A DNA stretch of 64,000 nucleotides, from positions 263,447-327,446 of the forward strand of contig NZ_OBQD01000005.1 in the NCBI RefSeq assembly GCF_900220975.1, read 5' to 3'. Source of the stretch: Rhizobium subbaraonis. Its GTDB lineage: Bacteria; Pseudomonadota; Alphaproteobacteria; Rhizobiales; Rhizobiaceae. Positions 39,831 to 50,649 of this stretch are shown here, piece after piece; position 1 is the stretch's first letter, and every line of letters begins with the position of its first letter. The translations under genes and the position numbers were made by a program. The notes beneath the pieces were generated by a model that saw only the letters and a list, made by a program, of their open reading frames with translations, did not search any database and was not told where the DNA came from.

Positions 39831-40076
39831 TCAACGCCTGACGAGCTTGGCGACAAATAACAAAATGCACGAGCCGACGAAACCCTGCACGAGGTAACCC
39901 AGCCAACCGCTGGCGACATGGATTCCGGCCCGGTCGAAGATCGCATTCGCCAGCACCGCTCCGATCATGCCGATCACGATGTTCATGAGGATGCCAAAGC
40001 GAAGGTCCATCAGCTTGCCGGCAAGCCAGCCCGAAAGCCCGCCGATGACGATCCCCGTAATCAAGCCCACTTCCAT
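39831..40076 (-). CDS. GlsB/YeaQ/YmgE family small membrane protein
   Basis: 81-residue integral membrane protein with three hydrophobic segments and glycine-rich turns (GIVIGGLSGWLAGKLM, GMIGAVLANAIF, QGFVGSCILLFVAKL), matching the transglycosylase-associated YeaQ/GlsB group linked to stress. AAGGA precedes the ATG. It stands alone between lipA and the repeat-rich gap before lpdA. Confidence 0.88.
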   Translation of the reverse strand: MEVGLITGIVIGGLSGWLAGKLMDLRFGILMNIVIGMIGAVLANAIFDRAGIHVASGWLGYLVQGFVGSCILLFVAKLVRR

Positions 40077-40190
40077 TCCGTCCGTTCCTTTGTATCCGTT
40101 CGCCCGTGGGCGGCCGATCCGCCGCGTCGGTCATATGGGCAAGCGCGCCGCCGGCCGCAACGAGGGCCGCATATCGCCCTGTCTCTCGTC

Positions 40191-40312
40191 ATGCCGGACT
40201 TGATCCGGCATCCAGCCCGCGCAAGTCTTTGCGCGGATCGTGCTTTTCCCGTGCCCCTCACCCGCCTGCCGGCATCTTCTCCCCTCAGGCGGGGAGAGTT
40301 AGGGTGAGAGGA
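40191..40312. repeat. Cluster of intergenic palindromic repeats (rhizobial type)
   Basis: Three palindromes in a row. The first has arms ATGCCGGA and TCCGGCAT (40191-40198 and 40204-40211), the common extragenic palindrome of rhizobia. The second is a CGCGCAA-type hairpin around 40218-40235. The third has inner arms TCTCCCC and GGGGAGA (40278-40284, 40291-40297) inside outer arms CCTCACCC and GGGTGAGAGG. The third resembles, in the opposite orientation, the repeat at 47423-47462. They fill the lpdA downstream gap and may help end transcription. Confidence 0.65.
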
Positions 40313-40342
40313 AAACTGTGAAGCCCCGCTCCTTCTAGCGAC

Positions 40343-41788
40343 TTAAGCGTTCAACGCCCGCCCGTAGGCGTCGAGCACGCTTTCCTTCAGCGTTTCCGAA
40401 ATCGTCGGATGCGGGAAGATCGTGTGCATCAGCTCTTCCTCGGTCGTCTCGAGGTTCATGGCTACGACGAAGCCCTGAATCAGTTCGGTCACTTCCGCGC
40501 CGACGAGATGCGCGCCGAGCAGTTCGCCGGTCTTCTTGTCGAAGATCGTCTTCACGAGGCCCTGGTCTTCTCCAAGCGCGATCGCCTTGCCGTTGGCGAC
40601 GAAGGGGAAGCGGCCGACGCGGATGTCGCGGCCCTGCTCCTTCGCTTTTGCTTCCGTCAGCCCCACCGAGGCGACCTGCGGGTGGCAATAGGTGCAGCCG
40701 GGGATCTTCAGCTTGTCCATCGGATGGACGTTCGGCAGGCCCGCGATCTTCTCGACGCAGATGACGGCCTCGTGCTCGGCCTTGTGCGCCAGCATCGGCG
40801 GGCCGGCAACGTCTCCGATGGCATAAATGCCGGGCACGTTGGTCTTGCCGTAGCCGTCGATCGCTATGAAGCCGCGATCGGTCTTCACGCCGAGCGCCTC
40901 AAGCCCGATGTTCTCGATGTTGGCCTGAACGCCGACCGCCGAGATCATCCGGTCGGCGGTGATCTTCTCGACCTTGCCGTCCTTCATCTCCACGTGCGCT
41001 GTGATCGAATTCGCGCCCTTCTCCACCTTGGTGACCTTGGCCTCCAGATGGATCTTCATGCCCTGCTTCTCGAACTGCTTCTTGGCGAGCGCGGATATCT
41101 CAGCATCCTCGACCGGCATCACCGTCTTCATCACTTCAACGACCGTGACGTCGACGCCGAGCGTGCGGTAGAACGAGGCGAACTCGATGCCAATCGCGCC
41201 CGACCCCATGACCAGCAGCGACTTCGGCATTTCTGCCGGCTTCATCGCCTCGAAATAGGTCCAGATCAGCTTGCCGTCCGGCTCGATGCCCGGAAGCGCG
41301 CGCGGACGCGCGCCGGTGGCGACGATGATGTGCTTCGCGGTGTAGGTGCCCTCGGGCAGCACGTTCTTCGGCAGCGGGGCCTGCGGCTCGACGGGCTTTT
41401 TCGACGTCTTGGAGACGACGATCTCGCCGGGCTTGGAAAGCTTCGCCTCGCCCCAGATGATGTCGACCTTGTTCTTCTTCATCAAAAAGCCGACGCCGCC
41501 GTTCATGCGCTGGGCGATGCCGCGCGAGCGGGCGACGATGGCCTTCAGGTCCGGCGTCACACTGCCTTCGATCTTGATGCCGTAATCGCCGGGGTGCTTC
41601 GCATAGTGGAAGATCTCGGCGGAACGCAGCAGCGCCTTGGTCGGGATGCACCCCCAGTTCGAGCAGATGCCGGCAAGGTGCTCCCGCTCGACGATCGCCG
41701 TTTTCAGGCCGAGCTGGGCGGCCCGAATCGCAGCGATATAACCGCCGGGACCCGAACCGATAACGATGACGTCGTAGGCATTCGACAT
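40343..41788 (-). CDS. lpdA: Dihydrolipoyl dehydrogenase (E3)
   Basis: FAD enzyme that reoxidises dihydrolipoyl groups of the pyruvate dehydrogenase complex. The 481-residue protein has the FAD motif VIVIGSGPGGYIAAI, redox-active Cys42 and Cys47 in CSNWGCIPTK, the NAD site LLVMGSGAIGIEFAS, and the C-terminal interface HTIFPHPTISE with the catalytic His. ATG 41788 is preferred over a GTG four codons upstream. It is downstream of pdhC with two small genes between, an arrangement seen in other rhizobia. Confidence 0.96.
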   Translation of the reverse strand: MSNAYDVIVIGSGPGGYIAAIRAAQLGLKTAIVEREHLAGICSNWGCIPTKALLRSAEIFHYAKHPGDYGIKIEGSVTPDLKAIVARSRGIAQRMNGGVGFLMKKNKVDIIWGEAKLSKPGEIVVSKTSKKPVEPQAPLPKNVLPEGTYTAKHIIVATGARPRALPGIEPDGKLIWTYFEAMKPAEMPKSLLVMGSGAIGIEFASFYRTLGVDVTVVEVMKTVMPVEDAEISALAKKQFEKQGMKIHLEAKVTKVEKGANSITAHVEMKDGKVEKITADRMISAVGVQANIENIGLEALGVKTDRGFIAIDGYGKTNVPGIYAIGDVAGPPMLAHKAEHEAVICVEKIAGLPNVHPMDKLKIPGCTYCHPQVASVGLTEAKAKEQGRDIRVGRFPFVANGKAIALGEDQGLVKTIFDKKTGELLGAHLVGAEVTELIQGFVVAMNLETTEEELMHTIFPHPTISETLKESVLDAYGRALNA

Positions 41789-41887
41789 GAGCGCTTCCAC
41801 TCCTCTTTTTCTCTTGTGCGGGTGCGCTCCGATCGGAGGCCGTACCCGCTGTCGCTATAGAGGACCGGAAAGCGCGCTTGCCGTCCC

Positions 41888-42148
41888 TCAGGGAAGCTCG
41901 TCAGCGGCTTCGAACCGCGTGAGCATTCCAAAGATTTCGTCCTTGAGCCGCATCCGCTCCTTGCGCATGTCCGCCATGCGAAAGTCGTCGGTCGGCTCGA
42001 TATCCGTCTCTGCCCGATGGATCGCCCGATTCACCGCGTCGTACTCGTCGGTGATGCGGTGAAAATGTCCATCGACTTCCCGCAAATGCCGGATCTTGCC
42101 GACATGCTCGGGAAACTCTTCTGCAAGCTGGTGCGGGGTGTTCGACAT
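41888..42148 (-). CDS. DUF465 (YdcH-like) small coiled-coil protein
   Basis: 86-residue charged protein matching DUF465. After a short start MSNTPHQL it has the helical core HLREVDGHFHRITDEYDAV and then MRKERMRLKDEIFGML, which would form a helical hairpin. AGGAG lies 8 nt before ATG 42148, which decides the start over an in-frame upstream codon. Function unknown. It lies between the SGNH hydrolase and lpdA. Confidence 0.85.
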   Translation of the reverse strand: MSNTPHQLAEEFPEHVGKIRHLREVDGHFHRITDEYDAVNRAIHRAETDIEPTDDFRMADMRKERMRLKDEIFGMLTRFEAADELP

Positions 42149-42230
42149 GGCAGCATCTCCTGTTTGAAGTCGATGCGGCAAGCCTACCTCGCCGGGTGTA
42201 TCACTCCTTGATCCCCGTCAAACGCCGTCT

Positions 42231-42872
42231 TCAAAGTCCAAGCATCATGCGCACGACGGGCTCCAATCCCCGGCCGATAGCCCGTGTGTTGGTGGCATCC
42301 AGATGCACGCCGTCCAGCGGTGTCGTCTCGGCAACGGAGCCGGCATCGAAGAAACCGCAGCCCTTCTCGTCAGCAAGGTCCGCATAAAGCGTCGCCAGCA
42401 TCGCCGACTGTTCGACGCCGCCCGCAAACATCGCCGCAAAGGTCGTATTCGCCGTCTCGCACAGGGGCGGCGGCGACACGATCAGGATGTCGGGCCGCTC
42501 CTCGCTGTCGAAGGACCAGACGTGGTGCCGCACAAGATCGATCAGCCGCTCCATGCCCTGCACCGCGCCGAAGGCCGTGCCGCAGATCGCAGGCTTCATG
42601 TCGTTGGCACCGAGCATGATGATGACCAGATCGAGCGGGTCGTGGCTGTGCAGCACGGTCGGCAGGATGCGGGCGCCGTTGCGGTCGCAGTCCGCCAGAT
42701 GATCGTCATAGGCGGTCGTCCGCCCGTTCAGCCCCTCGGCGATCACCTGCACGCCAGGCCCGAGCGCCTTGGCAAGCACGCTCGGCCAACGGTCCTCCAG
42801 CGGATGGCGCCCGAGCGTCTCCGCGTCATAGCCCCATGTCAGGCTGTCGCCATAGCAGAGAACCGTCTTCAT
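42231..42872 (-). CDS. SGNH/GDSL family hydrolase (arylesterase-like)
   Basis: 213-residue cytosolic esterase of the SGNH fold. Block I has the nucleophile Ser10 in CYGDSLTWGY, block II has GLNGRTTAYDD, block III has GANDMK (Asn90), and block V has Asp187 and His190 in DGVHLD. It resembles rhizobial and agrobacterial arylesterases and perhydrolases. It starts 15 bp after pdhC, so it is part of the pdh transcript, though a role in pyruvate metabolism is not apparent. Confidence 0.88.
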   Translation of the reverse strand: MKTVLCYGDSLTWGYDAETLGRHPLEDRWPSVLAKALGPGVQVIAEGLNGRTTAYDDHLADCDRNGARILPTVLHSHDPLDLVIIMLGANDMKPAICGTAFGAVQGMERLIDLVRHHVWSFDSEERPDILIVSPPPLCETANTTFAAMFAGGVEQSAMLATLYADLADEKGCGFFDAGSVAETTPLDGVHLDATNTRAIGRGLEPVVRMMLGL

Positions 42873-42887
42873 GGCCGAACCACTCCG

Positions 42888-44225
42888 TTAGACGAGCATC
42901 CCCATCGGGTTCTCGATGTAGCGCTTGAAGGCGCCCAGCAGTTCTGCCCCGAGCGCGCCGTCGACACAGCGGTGATCGGTCGAAAGCGTGACCGTCATCG
43001 CCTGGACGATGGCGATCTCGCCGTTCTTCACCACGACGCGCTGCTCGCCCGCGCCGACCGCAAGGATCGTCGCATGCGGCGGATTGATGACGGCGGCGAA
43101 GTTCTTCACGCCCATCATGCCCATGTTGGAGACGGACGTCGTGCCACCCTGGTATTCCTCGGGCTTCAGCTTGCGTTCCTTGGCGCGCTTGCCGAGGTCC
43201 TTCATCTCGTTGGAGATGGCCGACAGGCTCTTGGTCTCCGCGTGGCGGATGATCGGCGTGATCAGACCGCCGGGGATCGACACGGCGACGCCGACGTCGG
43301 CGTGCTTGTGCTTGACCATCGCCTGCTCCGTCCAGGAGACGTTGGCGTCCGGCACATCCCGTAGCGCTAGCGCCATGGCCTTGATGACCATGTCGTTGAC
43401 CGAGAGCTTGTAGGCCGGCTTGCCGTCCCGCTCGGGTGCTGCGGAATTGAGCTGCGACCGCAGCGCCATCAGTGCATCGAGTTCGCAATCGACCGAAACG
43501 TAGAAGTGCGGCACGGTCTGCTTGGATTCCACCAGCCGGCGGGCGATCGTCTTGCGCATGCCGTCGTGCGGCACAAGCTCGTAGGAGCCATCCTCGAACA
43601 GCTTCAGGACCGCATCGTCGGAGGCGCCCTTAGCCAGCGGTGCGGCAGGCGCAGCTGCAGCGGCAGCAGGCGTTGCCGCCTTCTTCGCGCCACCGCCGGA
43701 AACGGCAGCCTCGACATCGGCCTTGACGACGCGGCCATGCGGGCCGGAGCCCGCGATCGCGGAAATGTCCAGACCGGCTTCCTTGGCGAGGCGTCGTGCC
43801 AGTGGGGAAGAGAAGGTGCGGTTGCCGTCTGCCTTGGAGGCAGAAGCGACAGCCGGTGCCGGTGCGGCTTGAGCCGGAGCGGGTTCGCTCTTGGCTGCGG
43901 GCTCCGGCGAAGCGGCAGGTGCCGCCTCAGCCTTCGGCGCCGGCGCATCGCCGCCGGCGCTTGCGGCCGCCTTCACGTCCTCTCCATCGGCGGCAAGGAT
44001 CGCGATCAGCGAGTTGACCTTGACGCCTTCGGTGCCGGCCGGAACGACGATTTTGGCAACGGTGCCCTCGTCTACGGCCTCGACTTCCATCGTCGCCTTG
44101 TCAGTTTCGATCTCGGCGATGACGTCGCCCGACTTGACGGCGTCACCTTCCTTGACCAGCCACTTCGAGAGATTGCCCTCTTCCATGGTCGGCGACAGGG
44201 CAGGCATGGTGATGTTGATCGGCAT
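42888..44225 (-). CDS. pdhC: Pyruvate dehydrogenase E2 (dihydrolipoamide acetyltransferase)
   Basis: Core of the pyruvate dehydrogenase complex; transfers the acetyl group to CoA. The 445-residue protein has one lipoyl domain (1-84, attachment Lys43 in [11 protein letters not shown]), an Ala/Pro linker, a subunit-binding domain at about 138-174 ([20 protein letters not shown]), another Ala-rich linker, and the catalytic domain ending in STDHRCVDG with His418 and Asp422. It starts 15 bp after pdhB. The lipoyl domain is close to that of pdhB. Confidence 0.97.
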   Translation of the reverse strand: MPINITMPALSPTMEEGNLSKWLVKEGDAVKSGDVIAEIETDKATMEVEAVDEGTVAKIVVPAGTEGVKVNSLIAILAADGEDVKAAASAGGDAPAPKAEAAPAASPEPAAKSEPAPAQAAPAPAVASASKADGNRTFSSPLARRLAKEAGLDISAIAGSGPHGRVVKADVEAAVSGGGAKKAATPAAAAAAPAAPLAKGASDDAVLKLFEDGSYELVPHDGMRKTIARRLVESKQTVPHFYVSVDCELDALMALRSQLNSAAPERDGKPAYKLSVNDMVIKAMALALRDVPDANVSWTEQAMVKHKHADVGVAVSIPGGLITPIIRHAETKSLSAISNEMKDLGKRAKERKLKPEEYQGGTTSVSNMGMMGVKNFAAVINPPHATILAVGAGEQRVVVKNGEIAIVQAMTVTLSTDHRCVDGALGAELLGAFKRYIENPMGMLV

Positions 44226-44240
44226 GTCTCCGCCCTCCCG

Positions 44241-45632
44241 TTACTTGTAGCAGACGGTCTTCACCGCCTGGACGACTTCGCCGACGTTCGGAAGCGCGAG
44301 CTTCTCGAGGTTGGCGGCGTAGGGCATCGGCACATCCTTGCCGGCGATCGTCAGGATCGGCGCATCGAGATAGTCGAACGCCTGCTGCATGACGCGCGTG
44401 GCAATCTCGGTGCCAACCGAGCTCTGCGGATAGCCTTCCTCGACGGTGACGAGGCGGCCGGTCTTCTTCACCGATTCGATGATCGTCGGCAGGTCCATCG
44501 GGCGGATCGTGCGCAGGTCGATCAGTTCGACGTCGATGCCGTCCTTCTCGAGTTCGGCAACCGCCTTCGTCGCATAGGTCATGCCGATGCCGAAGGAAAC
44601 GACGGTCGCGTCCTTGCCGGCCTTGTGGATGCGCGCCTTGCCGATCGGCAGCACGAAATCATCGAGCTTCGGCACGTCGAAGTGCTGGCCGTAGAGGATC
44701 TCGTTTTCCAGGAAGATGACCGGGTTCGGATCGCGGATCGCAGCCTTCAGCAGGCCCTTCGCGTCGGCTGCCGTATAGGGCATGACGACCTTGAGGCCCG
44801 GGATATGGCTGTACCAGGCGGCATAGCACTGCGAGTGCTGGGCGGCGACGCGGGCGGCAGCACCGTTCGGGCCGCGGAAGACGATCGGGGCGCCCATCTG
44901 GCCGCCGGACATGTAGAGCGTCTTGGCTGCCGAGTTGATGATCTGGTCGATCGCCTGCATGGCGAAGTTGAAGGTCATGAACTCCACGATCGGCCGCAGG
45001 CCGGTCATCGCGGCTCCGACGCCGACACCGGCAAAGCCGTGCTCGGTGATCGGTGTGTCGATGACGCGCTTGGCGCCGAACTCCTGCAGGAGCCCCTGTG
45101 TGATCTTGTAGGCGCCCTGGTACTCGGCCACTTCCTCGCCCATGACGAAGACGTCGCCGTCGCGGCGCATTTCCTCAGCCATGGCATCGCGGAGCGCTTC
45201 GCGCACCGTGGTGGAGACCATCTCGGTGCCGGCCGGAATATCCGGATCGGCAGCAACTTCAGTCTTCGGCGCTGCGGGAACGGAGGCAGGGGCGGCCTGC
45301 GCCGCCAACGGAGCCTCGACCTCGGCGCCCTTGGCGCCGGCTGCGACCTCGTCCTGGCCGACGCCCTTGCCGAGCTGGTCGACGTCGTCGCCCTCTTCAG
45401 CAAGAAGCGCGATCAGCGTATTGACCTTCACGTTCTCGGTACCGGCCGGCACGACGATCTTGGCGATCGTACCCTCGTCGACGGCTTCCACTTCCATGGT
45501 CGCCTTGTCGGTCTCGATCTCGGCGATGACGTCGCCAGCCTTGACCGCGTCGCCCTCGTTCTTGAGCCACTTGGAAAGCGTGCCCTCTTCCATTGTCGGC
45601 GACAAGGCGGGCATGAGAATATCGATTGGCAT
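44241..45632 (-). CDS. pdhB: Pyruvate dehydrogenase E1 beta subunit with N-terminal lipoyl domain
   Basis: Beta half of the E1 decarboxylase. The 463-residue protein is longer than a plain E1 beta because it begins with a complete lipoyl domain (1-84, Lys43), followed by an acidic Ala/Pro linker to about 135 and the transketolase-type beta domain ([37 protein letters not shown], then C-terminal [15 protein letters not shown]). Such fusions occur in rhizobia and some other alphaproteobacteria. GGAGG precedes the ATG, and it starts 19 bp after pdhA. Confidence 0.96.
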   Translation of the reverse strand: MPIDILMPALSPTMEEGTLSKWLKNEGDAVKAGDVIAEIETDKATMEVEAVDEGTIAKIVVPAGTENVKVNTLIALLAEEGDDVDQLGKGVGQDEVAAGAKGAEVEAPLAAQAAPASVPAAPKTEVAADPDIPAGTEMVSTTVREALRDAMAEEMRRDGDVFVMGEEVAEYQGAYKITQGLLQEFGAKRVIDTPITEHGFAGVGVGAAMTGLRPIVEFMTFNFAMQAIDQIINSAAKTLYMSGGQMGAPIVFRGPNGAAARVAAQHSQCYAAWYSHIPGLKVVMPYTAADAKGLLKAAIRDPNPVIFLENEILYGQHFDVPKLDDFVLPIGKARIHKAGKDATVVSFGIGMTYATKAVAELEKDGIDVELIDLRTIRPMDLPTIIESVKKTGRLVTVEEGYPQSSVGTEIATRVMQQAFDYLDAPILTIAGKDVPMPYAANLEKLALPNVGEVVQAVKTVCYK

Positions 45633-45651
45633 GGTGTTTCCTCCGCCCGGA

Positions 45652-46698
45652 TCAGATCAGAATATCGGTGTAGAGCTCGGATGCATCCGGCTCCGGATCG
45701 GACTGGGCGAAATCGGCCGAATCGGCAACGACGTCACGGACGTCCTTGTCGATCTGCTTCAGCTCGTCCTCGGAAGCCCACTTCTTCTCCAGCAGGCGCG
45801 CACGCACCTGTTCGATCGGATCGTGCTCGGAGCGCATCTTCTGCACTTCGTCCTTCGAGCGGTACTTGGCCGGGTCGGACATCGAGTGGCCGCGATAGCG
45901 ATAGGTGAGCATCTCGAGGATGATCGGCCCCTTGCCGGTCCGGCAATGCTCGACCGCCTCGTCGGCAGCCGCCTTGACCGCACGGACGTCCATGCCGTCG
46001 ACCTGATAGCCGGGGATGTTGAAGGAGGCGCCGCGCTGGGAGAAATCGGTCTGGGCAGAAGCGCGCGAAACGGCCGTACCCATGGCGTACCGGTTGTTCT
46101 CGATGATGTAGATCACCGGCAACTTCCAGAGAGCGGCCATGTTGAAGCTCTCGTAGACCTGCCCCTGGTTGGCCGCGCCGTCGCCGAAATAGGTCAGCGA
46201 AACATTGTCGTTGCCGCGGTAGCGGTTGGCGAAGGCAAGGCCCGTACCGAGCGAAACCTGCGCGCCGACAATGCCGTGGCCGCCATAGAAATGCTTCTCC
46301 TTGGAGAACATGTGCATGGAGCCGCCCTTGCCCTTGGAAAGGCCGCCCCGGCGTCCGGTTAGCTCCGCCATCACACCGCGCGCGCTCATGCCGCAGGCAA
46401 GCATGTGGCCGTGGTCGCGATAGCCTGTGATGACCTGGTCGCCTTCCTTCAGCGCCATCTGCATGCCGACCACGACGGCCTCCTGGCCGATGTAGAGGTG
46501 ACAGAAGCCGCCGATGAAGCCCATGCCGTAGAGCTGGCCGGCCTTCTCTTCGAAACGCCGGATCAGCAGCATCTCGCGATACGCGTTGAGATCCTCATCC
46601 TTGGAAAAGTCGGCAAACGTGCCGCCGTTGAAATCTTTTTTCACAGGCTTTACCGCAGACTTGCGGCTCGATACGGACGCGGTTTTGCGCGGAGCCAT
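45652..46698 (-). CDS. pdhA: Pyruvate dehydrogenase E1 alpha subunit
   Basis: Thiamine-diphosphate subunit that decarboxylates pyruvate. The 348-residue protein has an N-terminal basic stretch, then [12 protein letters not shown], the ThDP motif [17 protein letters not shown] ending in ENNRYAMGT, and [15 protein letters not shown], the phosphorylation-loop equivalent. GGGGAGG precedes the ATG. It is the first gene of pdhABC; a promoter candidate lies 30-60 bp upstream. Confidence 0.97.
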   Translation of the reverse strand: MAPRKTASVSSRKSAVKPVKKDFNGGTFADFSKDEDLNAYREMLLIRRFEEKAGQLYGMGFIGGFCHLYIGQEAVVVGMQMALKEGDQVITGYRDHGHMLACGMSARGVMAELTGRRGGLSKGKGGSMHMFSKEKHFYGGHGIVGAQVSLGTGLAFANRYRGNDNVSLTYFGDGAANQGQVYESFNMAALWKLPVIYIIENNRYAMGTAVSRASAQTDFSQRGASFNIPGYQVDGMDVRAVKAAADEAVEHCRTGKGPIILEMLTYRYRGHSMSDPAKYRSKDEVQKMRSEHDPIEQVRARLLEKKWASEDELKQIDKDVRDVVADSADFAQSDPEPDASELYTDILI

Positions 46699-46729
46699 AC
46701 AATCCTCCCCGAGTTATGCCTTTGCGGCA

Positions 46730-46758
46730 AACATAGGGGAAGAATGAGGCATCAGCAA
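46730..46758 (-). promoter_or_regulatory. Candidate promoter of pdhABC
   Basis: On the minus strand, TTGCTG (46753-46758) and TATGTT (46730-46735) with a 17-nt spacer. The -10 element is about 30 nt before the pdhA ATG. Matches are moderate and the call was made by eye. Confidence 0.38.
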
Positions 46759-46816
46759 TGCTATATTTGCATGGCTATCATTCATCCTAAACATTTGATT
46801 TTTATACAATAACTTA

Positions 46817-46839
46817 GATTAACCTGTTTCCGGTTAATC
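46817..46839 (-). terminator. Possible terminator after ftsB
   Basis: 8-bp stem GATTAACC/GGTTAATC (46817-46824, 46832-46839) with a 7-nt loop, 7 nt past the ftsB stop. The minus-strand tail is AT-rich (TAAGTTATTG) but not a U-run, so it may be weak. Confidence 0.4.
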
Positions 46840-46846
46840 GTACTGA

Positions 46847-47155
46847 TCAGTGGAAAATGACGATTTCGTCGGCTCTTGACATGTTAAGCGAAAAGCGCGC
46901 CTTCTCGTCCAGCATGTCGCGCTCGAGCGAGCCATCGCTCATCAGCGCGACCTCGCGCTCAAGCCGCGTGCGCTCCTCGACAAGCACATCAAGGCGCGCC
47001 TGACGCGTGATGCGCGTGCGCTCGAACTGCTCCATCGCGCGCAGACCGAACTCGCCATGGACAGAATGATAGCTGAAATAGGACAGGAAGGCGACCGTGA
47101 TCGCCGGTACGACAAACCGACCGAGCCGGCGTTTCTTATGATGCTTGGTCCACAT
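46847..47155 (-). CDS. ftsB: Cell division protein FtsB (septum formation initiator, DivIC-like)
   Basis: 102-residue single-pass membrane protein. After a basic cytoplasmic N terminus (WTKHHKKRRLGR), a membrane helix spans about residues 13-33, followed by a periplasmic coiled coil rich in Arg/Glu/Leu and the FtsB-like end DMLDEKARFSLNMS. FtsB joins FtsL and FtsQ in the divisome. ATG 47155 gives the expected topology; the longer frame upstream is not credible. It lies between eno and pdhA, the usual alphaproteobacterial place. Confidence 0.88.
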   Translation of the reverse strand: MWTKHHKKRRLGRFVVPAITVAFLSYFSYHSVHGEFGLRAMEQFERTRITRQARLDVLVEERTRLEREVALMSDGSLERDMLDEKARFSLNMSRADEIVIFH

Positions 47156-47422
47156 GGAAAGGTCCCGATACGCAGTACGTAGGCACTGTAGCGCGCATCG
47201 GTTAACCGAGCGTTGACCATGACGGGATTGCCGATGGGGTTCATGACGGAGGCGAGCCCGCCCTGCCAGGCTCCTTCTTCCCGCGAGCGGGGCTAAGGGC
47301 GGCATGGCGTCGAAACGTCGCTAACCCAGAGGTTCAAATAGTCGAAAGAGGATAGGCTGCCCAAGGCAGACCGACGACCAATTCGGCGCAAATGCCGGGA
47401 CGTCTACGGCTTATACCGCGTC

Positions 47423-47462
47423 CCTTCTCCCCGCTTGCGGGGAGAAGGTTGGGGTGAGGGGC
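47423..47462. repeat. Palindromic intergenic repeat, second copy
   Basis: Perfect 12-bp arms CCTTCTCCCCGC (47423-47434) and GCGGGGAGAAGG (47437-47448), then TTGGGGTGAGGGGC. The same elements occur in reverse orientation at about 40252-40312. This looks like a dispersed extragenic repeat of rhizobia. Confidence 0.65.
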
Positions 47463-47491
47463 AAAAATGCCGAATGGATCCCCTCCGGCAT
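47463..47491 (-). terminator. Rho-independent terminator after eno
   Basis: Stem ATGCCG/CGGCAT (47467-47472, 47486-47491) with a 13-nt loop, followed on the minus strand by TTTTT. It starts about 20 nt past the eno stop. Confidence 0.62.
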
Positions 47492-47511
47492 CACCCCAAA
47501 TTATGCCAGCC

Positions 47512-48813
<1,302 letters not shown>

Positions 48814-48917
48814 TCAGCGATTTTAATCGATTGAAATCTCTTAATCGAAGCTGATGGAAATGCAAGCGGGTCGGTGCCGGGCTAACGCAGCGGTGTGACA
48901 CCAGCATGATGACGCCG

Positions 48918-49757
48918 TCATGCCTTCGCGATCGCGTCGAATGCGAGCAGCTTTTCCAGCAGCCTCGGCAGATCCTTGATCGCCACCATGTTCGGACCGT
49001 CCGAAGGCGCGTTGTCCGGATCCTCGTGCGTCTCGATGAAGACGCCGGCGACGCCGACGGCGACGGCGGCTCGCGCCAGGGTTTCCACGAATTCGCGCTG
49101 GCCGCCGGAGGAACCGCCCTGCCCGCCCGGCTGCTGGACCGAGTGCGTGGCGTCGAAGACCACAGGCGCGCCCAGCGAGGCCATGATCGGCAGCGAGCGC
49201 ATATCGGACACGAGCGTATTGTAGCCGAAGGAGGCGCCGCGCTCACACAGCAGGACGTTCGGATTGCCGCTCTGGGTAAACTTCGCCAGCACGTTCTTCA
49301 TGTCCCAGGGAGCGAGGAACTGGCCCTTCTTGACGTTGATGACGCGACCGGTCTTCGCAGCCGCGACGAGCAGATCCGTCTGCCGCGACAGGAATGCCGG
49401 AATCTGCAGGATATCGACGGTCGGCGCGACCAGGCCGCACTGCTCTTCGGTATGGACATCCGTCAGCACCGGAAAACCGAACTCCGCCTTCAGGTCGGCG
49501 AAAATCTCCACCGCCTTTTCCAGGCCGATGCCGCGCTTGCCGGAAATCGACGTGCGATTGGCCTTGTCGAAGGATGACTTGTAGACGAGGCCAAGGCCAA
49601 GCTTGCGACACATCTCCACGAGCGTGCCGGCGAGCATGAAGGCATGGTCCCGGCTTTCCATCTGGCACGGGCCGGCGATCAGCGTCAGCTTGTCCTTCTG
49701 CGAGAAGGTGACCTTGCCTTTGCCTTCCCCGGCGGTGACGACTGCATTGGTTTCCAT
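48918..49757 (-). CDS. kdsA: 3-deoxy-8-phosphooctulonate synthase (KDO-8-P synthase)
   Basis: Condenses arabinose-5-phosphate with phosphoenolpyruvate in the KDO pathway for lipopolysaccharide. The 279-residue TIM-barrel protein has [39 protein letters not shown] and [14 protein letters not shown] with the family's C-terminal [13 protein letters not shown]. Cys residues in the metal region (CQMES) suggest the metal-dependent class, but this is not certain by eye. The start ATG 49757 has GGAGAG upstream. The VOC gene ends one base before it. Confidence 0.97.
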   Translation of the reverse strand: METNAVVTAGEGKGKVTFSQKDKLTLIAGPCQMESRDHAFMLAGTLVEMCRKLGLGLVYKSSFDKANRTSISGKRGIGLEKAVEIFADLKAEFGFPVLTDVHTEEQCGLVAPTVDILQIPAFLSRQTDLLVAAAKTGRVINVKKGQFLAPWDMKNVLAKFTQSGNPNVLLCERGASFGYNTLVSDMRSLPIMASLGAPVVFDATHSVQQPGGQGGSSGGQREFVETLARAAVAVGVAGVFIETHEDPDNAPSDGPNMVAIKDLPRLLEKLLAFDAIAKA

Positions 49758-49758
49758 C

Positions 49759-50649
49759 TTACTCTCCAAACACAAAAAGCGCGCCCTGCCCGGGAGCGGG
49801 CGCAACGAGCAGGCGACCGCCAAGCTCGGTGAATTCGATATCGTTCTCTTCCATCCTGGCCCTGCAACGCGCCAGATCCTTCACGCGGAAGACGACAGCT
49901 GCCCCCTTCAAGCCGCGATCGGTTTGCGGAAGTTCGATGCCATAGAAGCCCTTCATTCCGGCAGGATTGAGTACGGTAATGCGTCCGCGCGGCGTATCCA
50001 CGCTCATGCCGAAAGAGTGCGCTTCCACCGCGCGTTCGTCGGCAGCAGCCTGTACGAGATACTGGAAATCCGTGGGGTTCTGCTCGGACAGAACCACTTC
50101 CGAAAGAGCATCCACGCCGTTTGCATGCTGCTCGAGCGCGCTGCGGTCGGACGGAAGCGCGACGACGCGCTGGGAGGAAAAGAAGAAGAAGTCAGGCGCC
50201 CGCCTGTCGGCGGCGAAGGCAAGACGAAAGCTGCCCGTCGCACTGCCGCCATCGGGGAGTTGCATCTCGCGCGAGAATTCAAGCATGCGGCCGGTCGAAA
50301 AGCCTTGTCCGGCAAAGCGCCGGTCATCGTCACGCGCGTCGTTCGTCGCCATCGCAATCGCGGAAAAGCCATCCATGCCGCGACGGAAGCGGAAAGACTG
50401 GTCGCGCGCCACGAATTCGTTTCCGTTGCGCGCCGCCTCCTCACACTCCTCGCGATTGGCGATGCCAAGGGGTTCCAGATAGCTGCCGTCGGGCAGGAAT
50501 ATGCAGCAGTTCTCGGTTCCGAAGGGATGCCGCGCATCCGCCGCCACCGTGAAGCCCAGCCGCGTCAGCCGCTCGCGCGCGATCGAAAGCTCGGCAACCG
50601 GCAGAACGAGATGGTCGATCAGGCGGGCGGTCGTAGGCTTCGCTGTCAT
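49759..50649 (-). CDS. VOC-superfamily glyoxalase-like protein
   Basis: 296-residue cytosolic protein with a vicinal-oxygen-chelate fold of the glyoxalase-like type. It opens [20 protein letters not shown] with the metal-ligand-like His, then [22 protein letters not shown], and a second module with ITVLNPAG and [16 protein letters not shown]. The substrate is unknown. It lies one base upstream of kdsA, so the two are co-transcribed, though no link to KDO synthesis is known. Confidence 0.82.
   Translation of the reverse strand: MTAKPTTARLIDHLVLPVAELSIARERLTRLGFTVAADARHPFGTENCCIFLPDGSYLEPLGIANREECEEAARNGNEFVARDQSFRFRRGMDGFSAIAMATNDARDDDRRFAGQGFSTGRMLEFSREMQLPDGGSATGSFRLAFAADRRAPDFFFFSSQRVVALPSDRSALEQHANGVDALSEVVLSEQNPTDFQYLVQAAADERAVEAHSFGMSVDTPRGRITVLNPAGMKGFYGIELPQTDRGLKGAAVVFRVKDLARCRARMEENDIEFTELGGRLLVAPAPGQGALFVFGE

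Larger units (their letters stand above)
47156..47511. other. Intergenic region eno-ftsB, 356 bp
   Basis: No gene seen. It contains the eno terminator (47463-47491) and a palindromic repeat (47423-47462). The rest upstream of ftsB (47160-47400) shows nothing I can name, though it should contain the ftsB promoter. Confidence 0.5.

Noticed and set aside
43506-45908. 800-codon plus-strand frame opposite pdhC, pdhB and part of pdhA
   Set aside because: Shadow with repeated composition that mirrors the two duplicated lipoyl domains; no start signal.
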